DNA from: JBGTCY01 sp041748615
GTDB lineage: Bacteria > Bacteroidota > Bacteroidia > Chitinophagales > CAIOSU01
Assembly (NCBI GenBank): GCA_041748615.1
Contig: JBGTCY010000140.1
Location: 1-44,629, forward strand
Length of the DNA: 44,629 bases
Reading direction: 5' to 3'
A model generated the notes under the pieces. That model was not told where the DNA came from, ran no database searches, and saw nothing but the letters and a program-made list of their open reading frames with translations. Positions 24,761 through 33,256 of the stretch are shown here, one piece after another. Every line of letters starts with the position of its first letter. The stretch's first letter is position 1. The position numbers were made by a program, and so were the translations under genes.

Positions 24761-27700
24761 ATGGAACAAAATAAAATATTACTCATCCCCTTGATTATTT
24801 TACTGAATCTTTCAGTGAACCAATGTCAAACCTGGCATCATGTATTTTTCAATTCACCATATGAGTGGAATCATAAAGACAATCAAATTATTGAAGTAAA
24901 TAATGGTTATATCGCATTTAACCATGCGTATAATAATGCCTTTAAAATCAATAATAATGGTCATTTAATATTGGAAATTCAATTGTCTTTAAGAATTTCA
25001 AAATTTCAAACTCAGCCGGCTGCTAATACGATTATTTCATCAGCAGCAGATGGTGGGTTTTATTATTCAGGAGATATTGAAAATTCAATTTTTCATACGA
25101 CCGTTAATAATGTGAATTTTGTAGATACTGATATTAAATATGCTAAAGTTGACAGAGATGGAAACACCCAATGGATATATACTTACAGGGACACGAATAA
25201 TTTGCCAACATTCACTTTAGACATTGCTGAAGCAATTGATGGAAACATCTTTTTAGCGGGTTACTCGGCAGATTTAAGGTTTCCAAATTCATGGTCATAT
25301 TTTATTTTAAAAATTGATACGTTGGGTCAAATTATATGGAGAAAATATCTCAACCAAAGACCTTTATCTATAGATGCAAATTCTGACGGAGGAGTGATTG
25401 TGATGATTAGTCCGGAGTTGCCAAACATTCAGCCTGGTTCTTTAATAAAGCTAAATGCTTATGGAGATTCTCTTTGGAGCAAACCACTGGGTTTTAAACC
25501 GGACAGGTTATATAGAGCCAGAGATGGCGGATATTTTATAAGTAATAACACAACAATACTCAGAACAGATTCTTTGGGCAATGAAATTTGGACAAACGCT
25601 ATTCACTCTATTGCCATTGCCCAACTTGATTCTAATTATTTTTATATTGTATCTGCCGAAAAAGACACTTCCTTAATTTTCCCTTACAACAATCATAATA
25701 AAATATTACTATCAAAATTTCATTCAGCAGGAAACCTGATTTGGAAAAAATTTTTATACGAAAATCCTTTTGACAGAACGGAACCGGCTGATATGATTAC
25801 TACGTCAGATAATCATCTGCTTATTCTCGGCAACTCCTTCATCCAAAATATTAACGGAGCAACAATTATTAAAACAGACTCTGCGGGATATAACCCTTTA
25901 CCTGTAAAAAGAGATACAATATCTCCGGGATTTCAAACAATTAATATTAATAATATAAATTCATATTTTGATGCTTATGGCACATTCTTTTGGGATTATG
26001 AAAACACGCGTTTTTTTGTTCCCGGTAATGACTCTGTATCCCCCATTTTTGCAGGGGCATTATGGATAGGGGGAATAGACCCCGGTGGTACGCTACATCT
26101 TGCTGCACAAACCTATCGTCAATCCGGTTCTGACTATTGGCCCGGACAATTAGATAACAATGGCGCCATTGACCACCCTCAAAAAATTGCGTGGGATAAG
26201 CTCTGGAAAGTCAGTAAAACACAGGTTGACCAGCATCTGTCCGATTATCAGGATAATGGCATCATCAATTTTCCTCAACCGTCAATTTATGAATGGCCCG
26301 GCAAAGGAAATTCTCATGCAAGAGGAAAATACGGAATAGCATTGACCGCTCTGTATGATGCCGCTCCTTTCATAGATATTAATGCTAATGGCATTTACGA
26401 GCCTCATCTGGGAGAATATCCTGATATTAAGGGCGATGAAATGTTGTGGTATGTTTTTAATGATGCTTACGGAATTCATACTGAGTCCTTAGGAAATATT
26501 TTAGGCATGGAATTTCAAATATCAGTTTACGGTTATAACTGCCCGGACGATGACATTTTATATAACACGTTGTTTATAAATTATAAAATCATCAATAAAT
26601 CAGGGGTTAGCTATGATTCTGTTTTAATTGGAAAATTCATAGATTTTGATTTAGGTTGTTTTAATAATGACTTCGTAGGTTGTGATACTTTATCTAATTC
26701 TTTTTATGCCTATAACGGAACCCCGACTGACCCTGACTGCTCCACGCGCGGTTATGGTAATGACCCGCCCATTCAATCTGTCACTTTTTTAAACCAGGAT
26801 ATGTCCTCCTTTACCTATTCCAATAATGATTTTACGATTATGGGTAGTCCATCCGCAGCTAATGAATATTATAATTATATGCGTGGTTTTTGGAGAAATA
26901 ATACACCTATGACTTCTGATAGATGCAACGGCTTTGGTGGAAATATACCCACCCGCTATATGTTTCCCGGGAATCCCTCTGACTTTCAGTTTCCCTCTTC
27001 GTGGTCTGAATGTAGTTGCAATAATCCTCCGGCTGACCGAAGAGGAGTAGGCGCTCATGGTCCTTTCACTTTTCAGCCCGGACAGGTATTTGAAATGACC
27101 TTAGCCTACACTACTCACTTCCTTCCCTTCAACGGATGTCCCGATTTTACGCCCTACCGGCAGCGGATTGATTCGATTCAATATTTGTTTGACAATCATT
27201 TGCTGCGCGGATGCGATACCGTCATTCTCACCTGCGATGATTCACTATCGCTGGGCTGTGTGTGGCCCGGAGACGCAAACAGTGACGGCATCGCCAACAT
27301 CCTCGATGTATTGCCCATTGGCATCGCTTACAATACAACCGGGGCTGTACGCCCAAATGCTACCACCGACTGGTCCGGACAGCCAATGCAGGACTGGAGC
27401 CAAAACTTTTCCATCATCGGCAATAATTACAAACATACCGACTGCAATGGCGATGGCGTGATTGATTCGTTCGACTTTCAGCCGATACTCGATAACTACG
27501 GCTTGATACATTTCAAAAGTCCCGAACAGGGCATGTCGGGTATTCCGTTTTACGCGGAGGTACGTTCGGGTTCATTCACTGCCGGAAGCATAGTTTCAGT
27601 GGATGTTTATCTCGGTACGCAGGCGGCTCAGGTGGCTGATTTTTATGCTGTCGCATTTACTGTATCCTATAATGCCTCGGTTTTACAACCCGGCTCGGCA

Positions 27701-28234
27701 ACGATTGACCTGTCCGGCTCATGGGCGGGGACAAGAGGCGTTGATCTCATGGCGATACACAAGGAATTTTCTTCCACCGGTCAGTTGGACATCGGCATCA
27801 CGCGCATTGACCAAAACAACCGCGCGGGATACGGTTTACTCGCCTCGATTAACTATATCCTGATTGACGATATTGCCGGAAAAGATATGTTCCAATTGGA
27901 AACATTAAGCCCGTGGATTTCATTCGCAAAAGCCATTCGCAATGATGAAACTGACATTGAACTGTTCTTAAGCGCCCTGCAACCCGCATCCGGCAATCCG
28001 GTTTTAATTTATCCCAACCCCGCTGAAGACTTGCTTTACATCACATTGCCGTCTGCTATGGATTTCAATTCACTGAAAGTCTTCAACAGCATTGGGAAAG
28101 AAGTTTTATTTATGGATATTAACGAAAAGCAAAACCTCTCCATCGGCACGGGCGGATTGCCGAAAGGCATTTACTTCATCGAACTGACGGGCGACAAGGG
28201 CAGGTTGGTGAGGAAGGTGAGTGTGGTGAGGTGA
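24761..28234 (+). CDS. large secreted protein with propeller-like, dockerin-like and cohesin-like parts and T9SS type A sorting domain
   Basis: A 1,157-residue exported protein with an N-terminal signal peptide (about 1-22). Residues about 40-390 carry repeated K(I/L/V)(D/N)..G...W segments typical of beta-propellers in T9SS cargo. About 400-820 is a cysteine-containing region I cannot assign. From about 830 there are two EF-hand-like dockerin calcium loops (GDANSDGIANILDV and DCNGDGVIDSFDF), then a cohesin-like beta domain (about 890-1060), and finally a type A sorting domain starting LIYPNPAEDLLYI (about 1083-1157). The first two thirds are AT-rich, while the part from about 27100 on is clearly more GC-rich. 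Surface adhesion or complex assembly is a guess. Confidence 0.85.
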   Translation: MEQNKILLIPLIILLNLSVNQCQTWHHVFFNSPYEWNHKDNQIIEVNNGYIAFNHAYNNAFKINNNGHLILEIQLSLRISKFQTQPAANTIISSAADGGFYYSGDIENSIFHTTVNNVNFVDTDIKYAKVDRDGNTQWIYTYRDTNNLPTFTLDIAEAIDGNIFLAGYSADLRFPNSWSYFILKIDTLGQIIWRKYLNQRPLSIDANSDGGVIVMISPELPNIQPGSLIKLNAYGDSLWSKPLGFKPDRLYRARDGGYFISNNTTILRTDSLGNEIWTNAIHSIAIAQLDSNYFYIVSAEKDTSLIFPYNNHNKILLSKFHSAGNLIWKKFLYENPFDRTEPADMITTSDNHLLILGNSFIQNINGATIIKTDSAGYNPLPVKRDTISPGFQTININNINSYFDAYGTFFWDYENTRFFVPGNDSVSPIFAGALWIGGIDPGGTLHLAAQTYRQSGSDYWPGQLDNNGAIDHPQKIAWDKLWKVSKTQVDQHLSDYQDNGIINFPQPSIYEWPGKGNSHARGKYGIALTALYDAAPFIDINANGIYEPHLGEYPDIKGDEMLWYVFNDAYGIHTESLGNILGMEFQISVYGYNCPDDDILYNTLFINYKIINKSGVSYDSVLIGKFIDFDLGCFNNDFVGCDTLSNSFYAYNGTPTDPDCSTRGYGNDPPIQSVTFLNQDMSSFTYSNNDFTIMGSPSAANEYYNYMRGFWRNNTPMTSDRCNGFGGNIPTRYMFPGNPSDFQFPSSWSECSCNNPPADRRGVGAHGPFTFQPGQVFEMTLAYTTHFLPFNGCPDFTPYRQRIDSIQYLFDNHLLRGCDTVILTCDDSLSLGCVWPGDANSDGIANILDVLPIGIAYNTTGAVRPNATTDWSGQPMQDWSQNFSIIGNNYKHTDCNGDGVIDSFDFQPILDNYGLIHFKSPEQGMSGIPFYAEVRSGSFTAGSIVSVDVYLGTQAAQVADFYAVAFTVSYNASVLQPGSATIDLSGSWAGTRGVDLMAIHKEFSSTGQLDIGITRIDQNNRAGYGLLASINYILIDDIAGKDMFQLETLSPWISFAKAIRNDETDIELFLSALQPASGNPVLIYPNPAEDLLYITLPSAMDFNSLKVFNSIGKEVLFMDINEKQNLSIGTGGLPKGIYFIELTGDKGRLVRKVSVVR

Positions 28235-28288
28235 AAAATGTACTGAGTTGAATAGCGAGACGTTTAGTCAAAAAACAAAGTTATGCCC

Positions 28289-28331
28289 TTGTTGGTCTAA
28301 GCGATGCCACGAGTGAATGTCAGACCAACAA
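28289..28331. repeat. small inverted repeat between convergent genes
   Basis: TTGTTGGTCT (28289-28298) and AGACCAACAA (28322-28331) are perfect 10-bp arms around a 23-base loop. There is no T run next to it, so it is more likely an intergenic repeat than an intrinsic terminator. Confidence 0.6.
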
Positions 28332-28382
28332 CACCGGAGCGCTTCAATTTTTTCACATTATCCTTACTATTCAGTTAAAAAC

Positions 28383-29318
28383 TTACAACTGCTCCGCCTT
28401 CATATCCTCCGCCACCGCCACATTTCTCAGTTTTTTCAACGCGCCTTTTTCGCTTTCATAAACACGTTTGACGCCATCGCCCAGCGCCAGTTCGATGTCG
28501 CGGATGTCACGCACTAATTTTTTTAAACCACCCGGCTCAATGGAAGCCGACTGGTCGGTGCCCCACATCGCACGGTCGAGGGTGATGTGGCGCTCTATGA
28601 AACTCGCGCCCAGCGTGATTGCCGCAAGGGTAGTTGCCAGTCCCGTTTCGTGACCGGAGTAGCCAATCGGCACGGAAGGGTAACGCGATTTCAGCGTGTT
28701 AATCATGCGCAGGTTCAGTTCGCTGACATTGCAGGGATAAGCAGAAGTGCTGTGCGCAATCAGCAGGTTGTCCGTTCCCAATGCTTGCACCGCCTGCATG
28801 ATTTCATCCATCGTGGACATGCCGGTGGAAATCATCAATGGTTTGCCTGTGGCTTTCATTTTATTCAGAATATCATGATTGACCAACGTGGCGGAAGCCG
28901 CTTTGTAAAAAGGCGGATTGAACTGCTCGATGAAATCCACAGACGGCTCGTCCCAGCAGGAAGCTAACCAGTCAATCTTTTTTTCCTGGCAATAGCGAGC
29001 AATCTCCTCATATTCTTTCAAACCCAACTCCACTTTGAAGCGGTAGTCAATGTAAGTCATCCTTCCCCAGGGCGTGTCACGCTCGATATACCACTGATCT
29101 TTTGGGGTGCAGAGTTCCGGTCTGCGTTTTTGAAACTTCACCGCATCGCAACCGGCATCAACGGCAGCGTCAATCAGCCGCTTGGCAATTTCCACATCAC
29201 CATTATGGTTGATGCCGATTTCAGCGATGATATATACGGGCTGTCCGGCTCCGATAGATTTTCCATTGCTCAATTGCACCACCGGCTTAAGGTCTTTTCT
29301 GATTTGCCTGACTTTCAT
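28383..29318 (-). CDS. NeuB-type sialic acid synthase family protein lacking the SAF domain
   Basis: A 311-residue protein of the N-acetylneuraminate synthase family, which condenses phosphoenolpyruvate with an amino sugar to make a nine-carbon acid. The TIM-barrel motifs are all present: IIAEIGINHNGD, AVKFQKR, ISTGMST, GYSGHETG and ERHITLDR...GTDQSAS.EPGG. Family enzymes of about 340-350 residues end in an antifreeze-like (SAF) domain, but this one stops right at its start (LRNVAVAEDMKAEQL). I saw no frameshifted SAF sequence downstream. No neuA or neuC neighbour is present, so the product and its use are uncertain. The ATG at 29318 has a near-match promoter box (TATTTTCG) upstream. Confidence 0.9.
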   Translation of the reverse strand: MKVRQIRKDLKPVVQLSNGKSIGAGQPVYIIAEIGINHNGDVEIAKRLIDAAVDAGCDAVKFQKRRPELCTPKDQWYIERDTPWGRMTYIDYRFKVELGLKEYEEIARYCQEKKIDWLASCWDEPSVDFIEQFNPPFYKAASATLVNHDILNKMKATGKPLMISTGMSTMDEIMQAVQALGTDNLLIAHSTSAYPCNVSELNLRMINTLKSRYPSVPIGYSGHETGLATTLAAITLGASFIERHITLDRAMWGTDQSASIEPGGLKKLVRDIRDIELALGDGVKRVYESEKGALKKLRNVAVAEDMKAEQL

Positions 29319-29387
29319 GACGGATATTTAATTAATTTTTTCTTCAACGAAAATAAAGGAAAACAAACGGGAATTCATTGATAAAAA

Positions 29388-30161
29388 TCAAAGGTCGGAA
29401 CGCTGTACCACCAGAAGGCTGACTAAAATAAACACCGCGATATATCCTAAAGCGAGCAAAACTGTGATTTCAGGCGGCATTACTTTTTCGTTGAGCTCCA
29501 TCATTTGTTCTAAAGGATTGGCAGGCGGGGCAACCAATTGATTGAATACATGTACCGGTAGATATTGCTCCACATGGTCGGGCAGTTGCCACTTGAGCAG
29601 CCTTTCCACGATTAAACTATAACTTAAAAAAATGATAATACTGAGCGCTGATTTTTTGATTAAAAAAGCAAGGAAAATCGCCAGTGAGAGAGAGCCGCAC
29701 ATTTGAAGATAAAACAGCGGAAGGTAATGAGCTTTTTCAAAAGCATTTCCGAAGCCGGAAAAGTGACCGCCCATCAACGCACGGATAAAACCATAGAGAA
29801 AAAGCAGTAACGTGAATACAAAAGCATACCCCGCTGCCGCCAGAAATTTCGCCAACACTGCTTCATGCCTCCCCAATCCGTCAATCACGTTTTGCCGGAA
29901 AGTGCGAAACGTAAATTCATTGCATACCAGCATGATGAATAAAATGCCCGGCAGCAGATGGAGATAACTTGCAACGAGGGTGAGATGAAACCACACCTCC
30001 GGGAAACTGAAAAAGTAAGTTTCGCCCGGAATGGCAAATTGTTCCAACTTGCCGATGGAGGCGGTGATGAGTAGCAAAAAAATCACATGCAGCGCGAAGA
30101 ATACCCAAAACGCGCGGTAGGGGATGAGTTTTGTAGCTTCTATTTTGAGCAGGCGCATCAT
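29388..30161 (-). CDS. ABC-2 type permease of exporter pair 1
   Basis: A 257-residue integral membrane protein with about six hydrophobic segments and the NEFTFRTFRQNVIDGL motif typical of ABC-2/BcrB-like permeases. Together with the ATPase encoded just upstream (overlapping by 4 bases, ATGA) it would form an exporter. Related pairs move antibiotics, peptides or lipids; the substrate is unknown. The C-terminal end is a membrane segment followed by a short basic tail. Confidence 0.85.
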   Translation of the reverse strand: MMRLLKIEATKLIPYRAFWVFFALHVIFLLLITASIGKLEQFAIPGETYFFSFPEVWFHLTLVASYLHLLPGILFIMLVCNEFTFRTFRQNVIDGLGRHEAVLAKFLAAAGYAFVFTLLLFLYGFIRALMGGHFSGFGNAFEKAHYLPLFYLQMCGSLSLAIFLAFLIKKSALSIIIFLSYSLIVERLLKWQLPDHVEQYLPVHVFNQLVAPPANPLEQMMELNEKVMPPEITVLLALGYIAVFILVSLLVVQRSDL

Positions 30162-31054
30162 GATTTGCGGGTTAATTCCAAAAACTGACTTTCTAAACTT
30201 CTGCGCTTCACCGTGAGCAGGCGGAGCGTGACGCCTTTTTCAAAAAAATAACGGTTGATGGCGGCTGCATCTGCCGGTTCGGGTAACTGAAGTATCAGCC
30301 GGTCTTTCTCCCGCTCGTAATTAATCAAACCGATGATGGCTTTGGCATGGCGTTCGAGTTCATCAAGGTTTTCAGCGGCAATCTCCACGCGGCTGTCGCT
30401 GCCCGTCACCTCGGCAACCTTGCCCGATGCGAGCAACTCGCCCGACTTCAGCACCGCAACATGCGTACACACTTTTTCCACTTCATCAAGTAAATGACTG
30501 GCAAGGATGATGGTCTTGCCTTTTTTGCCGATTTCGACAATCAGCTCGCGGATTTCAGCGATGCCCTGCGGGTCTAAGCCGTTAGTCGGCTCGTCTAACA
30601 CCAGCACATCGGGGTTCGTCAGCAGCGTGGCGGCAATGGCAAGCCTTTGCTTCATGCCAAGCGAGTAGGTACTGAATTTTGAATTTCTGCGATTGAACAA
30701 GCCGGTCGTCTGCAACGCGGTGTCAATGTTTTCTTCGCCCGCCTGTTTGATGCGGGCAGTCAGTCGCAGGTTTTGCGCTCCGCTGAGGTAGGGATAAAAG
30801 TTGGGCGTTTCGAGCAAGGCTGCAATGTGTTGCCTGCGGATGCTGTGAGAAGGTTGCTGACCGAGCCAGGAAAAAGTGCCGCTGTCGGGCTTCACCACGC
30901 CCAGCAAAATAGCGAGACAAGTTGTTTTCCCGCTGCCGTTCGGACCGAGCAATCCGAAGATGCTGCCGGATTCCACCGTCAGGCTGAGGTTTTGCAACGC
31001 TTTAACACTGCGATAGTTTTTTGAAAGTTGGGTTGCTTCGAGGACGTTTTCCAA
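30158..31054 (-). CDS. ABC transporter ATP-binding protein of pair 1
   Basis: A 298-residue ABC ATPase: Walker A GPNGSGKTT (about 37-45), signature SLGMKQRL (about 131-138), Walker B VLVLDEPTNGLDP (about 150-162), and the switch His in ASHLLDEVEK. A C-terminal regulatory tail of about 80 residues follows, as in BcrA-like proteins. The only plausible start is a TTG at 31054. The gene overlaps its permease by 4 bases. It is divergent from rnhB across a 94-base spacer. Confidence 0.93.
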   Translation of the reverse strand: MENVLEATQLSKNYRSVKALQNLSLTVESGSIFGLLGPNGSGKTTCLAILLGVVKPDSGTFSWLGQQPSHSIRRQHIAALLETPNFYPYLSGAQNLRLTARIKQAGEENIDTALQTTGLFNRRNSKFSTYSLGMKQRLAIAATLLTNPDVLVLDEPTNGLDPQGIAEIRELIVEIGKKGKTIILASHLLDEVEKVCTHVAVLKSGELLASGKVAEVTGSDSRVEIAAENLDELERHAKAIIGLINYEREKDRLILQLPEPADAAAINRYFFEKGVTLRLLTVKRRSLESQFLELTRKS

Positions 31055-31148
31055 AAGGGGATGAAGTTTTTATGGAAGTTTAAAGTTGGGGTTTAAAAAT
31101 TAATTTAGCGGTTCGATATCGTTTATTGTTTTTTTATTTTTTTTAATA

Positions 31149-31751
31149 ATGCTTCACCCTTTCCTCCACCCCAACACGCTCGAAGCCGGCTGCGATGAAG
31201 CCGGTCGCGGATGCCTCGCTGGACCGGTGTTCGCGGCTGCGGTGATTCTGCCGAAAAAATTTAAGGGAGATGCACTGCATGATTCTAAAATCCTGAAAGT
31301 TTCTCAAAGAAATGAACTCAGGCAACTGATTGAGCAAGAAGCCCTTTGCTGGGCGGTGGCTTCAGTTAATAATAAAGAAATTGACGACATTAATATTCTC
31401 AACGCATCCTTTCTCGCCATGCACCGCGCGATTGAAAAACTCAAGAAACAGCCGGAAATGCTGCTGATTGACGGCAACCGTTTTAAACCCTATTCCGTTA
31501 TTCCGCATACCTGCATCATCAAGGGCGATGGGTTGTATCAGAGTATCGCAGCAGCTTCTATTTTGGCGAAAACCCACCGCGATGAATATATGCTGAAACT
31601 GCATGAGAATTATCCTTACTACAAGTGGAATGAAAACAAAGGCTATCCCACAATGTCGCACCGGAAAGCGATTGTTCAGTTTGGCATCACGCCCGAACAT
31701 CGAACTTCATTCAGATTATATCCGGCAGCGGAGCAGTTGGAGTTATTTTGA
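31149..31751 (+). CDS. rnhB: ribonuclease HII
   Basis: Removes RNA from RNA-DNA hybrids and starts excision of misincorporated ribonucleotides. The 200 residues include the family motif CDEAGRG.LAGPV.AAAV (catalytic Asp16-Glu17), LLIDGNRF (third acidic residue) and KGDGLYQSIAAASILAKTHRD (fourth). The protein is full length. A promoter-like TATTTTTT lies just upstream of the ATG. It is a single gene, convergent with terC. Confidence 0.96.
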   Translation: MLHPFLHPNTLEAGCDEAGRGCLAGPVFAAAVILPKKFKGDALHDSKILKVSQRNELRQLIEQEALCWAVASVNNKEIDDINILNASFLAMHRAIEKLKKQPEMLLIDGNRFKPYSVIPHTCIIKGDGLYQSIAAASILAKTHRDEYMLKLHENYPYYKWNENKGYPTMSHRKAIVQFGITPEHRTSFRLYPAAEQLELF

Positions 31752-31822
31752 GTTGATGGGGCAGGTGAAGTGACAAGAGACAGTTTAAAGATTTTAAAGC
31801 CCGGTTAAATTATTTTTTACCC

Positions 31823-32545
31823 TCACTTCGCCCTGCTCCTTACTCTGATATTTATCATCTCTACCACCAGCGAAAAGAAAATCGCGAAGTAGATGTATCC
31901 TTTGGGCATTTCAATGGCAAGTCCATCGGGCAATCCTTCCACCATCAGCATGAAGCCGATGAGCAGCAGGAAAGCAAGCGCCAGAATTTTGATGGTGGGG
32001 TTTTTATTGACAAAATTTCCAATCGGGTTGGCGGCAAGCATCATCACACCGATGGAAATGGTAACGGCAATAATCATGATTGACACTTCTTTCACCAATC
32101 CAATCGCAGTCAGGATAGAATCAATAGAAAACACCGCGTCTAAAATCACGATTTGAACAAGTACGGCTTGCAGGGTGATGGTGCTTCCCGATTCCCGTTT
32201 TTCAGTTTCTTTGCTTCCGATGCGTTCGTGAATTTCGGTGGTGCTTTTAGCAATCAGAAACAAGCCTCCCGTCATCATGATTAAATCACGCGCGGTGACA
32301 GAATAATCAAATACAGAAAACAAGGGTTCAGACAAACCAATAATCCAGGTGATGCCAAGTAGCAATAAAATTCTGAAAACCAATGCCAGCGCCAGCCCGA
32401 TGATGCGCGCGCGCGATTGTTGCGCTTCCGGCAGTTTACTTGCCATGATACTAATGAAAATAATATTGTCAATCCCCAGCACAATTTCCATGAGGGTGAG
32501 TGTGGCGAGACTGATTAATCCTTCGGGAGTGAAGAGTGTTTCCAA
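31823..32545 (-). CDS. TerC family integral membrane protein
   Basis: A 240-residue TerC-type protein with about seven membrane helices and the conserved acidic motifs EIVLGIDNIIFISI in the first helix and ILDAVFSIDSILTAIG in the middle. Members are linked to metal export, often manganese, during protein secretion, or to tellurium resistance. The only in-frame start close to the first helix is a TTG at 32545; a stop codon lies two codons upstream. The substrate is inferred from family only. Confidence 0.9.
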   Translation of the reverse strand: METLFTPEGLISLATLTLMEIVLGIDNIIFISIMASKLPEAQQSRARIIGLALALVFRILLLLGITWIIGLSEPLFSVFDYSVTARDLIMMTGGLFLIAKSTTEIHERIGSKETEKRESGSTITLQAVLVQIVILDAVFSIDSILTAIGLVKEVSIMIIAVTISIGVMMLAANPIGNFVNKNPTIKILALAFLLLIGFMLMVEGLPDGLAIEMPKGYIYFAIFFSLVVEMINIRVRSRAK

Positions 32546-32600
32546 ATGTTTCTACAATATAAAACAGAAATGAAATAAAGGGGGAAATGAAATATTCTAT

Positions 32601-33200
32601 CTACACCAACAGCGGACTACGGTCTTTCAGAAGTTCGCGCCATTCGGGCGGAATGCCGTTCAGTTTTTCGCGAAAGCGATCTAATTCCTCTTTGGTTTCG
32701 GGAGAGAGCAGTTCATTGATTTCAAACATCGCGACATCACTGAGCATTAAAGGGGGCATGGCAAGCAGAACGTCAGCTCCTTCGCATTGGCAGCAAATCT
32801 GAAACTCATCACAGTCGCGATAGTTGATATCCTTAATGAAACAGGTGGATAGTTGATGAGTTACATCATAGGGTTGTTCATTCGTTTTTGTCCTGACTTT
32901 CATGAACTGCCCGGCATGTGCTGAAAAGTAGCCCAGCATTTTCAGGTAAGAATCCGTGGAAAGCGTATCCACCATCCCATCATAACATGCTGAACAAATC
33001 GCATATTCAAACAAAGTGTCTTTCATATCAAATTTCCTGTTGTATCGAATCGCTTTTTCAATGTGATATTTTTTTTCTGACCGGTAAACTTCCATTTCAC
33101 ATAGCACACAGTGTGACAAAGGTTCACCCGTTGCGTCTGAATGAAATATTTCGGGAATCAATATGCGATGAGCGGTTGGCTGCGGGTATTGTGCGGACAT
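32601..33200 (-). CDS. cysteine-rich protein of unknown function
   Basis: A 199-residue soluble protein I do not recognise. It has paired cysteines C31-x2-C34 and C69-x2-C72, plus a later cluster C120, C130, C136, C137 and C139, suggesting one or two zinc sites. There is no signal peptide or membrane segment. The last 60 residues are helical and charged. It stands alone between terC and an ABC operon; composition is like its neighbours. A metal-binding or nucleic-acid role is possible but not shown. Confidence 0.7.
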   Translation of the reverse strand: MSAQYPQPTAHRILIPEIFHSDATGEPLSHCVLCEMEVYRSEKKYHIEKAIRYNRKFDMKDTLFEYAICSACYDGMVDTLSTDSYLKMLGYFSAHAGQFMKVRTKTNEQPYDVTHQLSTCFIKDINYRDCDEFQICCQCEGADVLLAMPPLMLSDVAMFEINELLSPETKEELDRFREKLNGIPPEWRELLKDRSPLLV

Positions 33201-33256
33201 GGTAATGAGTTGAGTTGACGTAAATTAAGTGTGTTTTTTCACTTTCGCCAACATTT

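Noticed and set aside
28235..28382. A lost SAF domain of the NeuB-type protein due to a frameshift
   Set aside because: The sequence after the stop does not read as SAF-like in the frames I checked; it is AT-rich spacer and a small inverted repeat.
29388..31054. GldA/GldF gliding-motility ABC transporter
   Set aside because: The ATPase and permease match general BcrA/BcrB-like exporters, and no gldG or other gld gene is adjacent.
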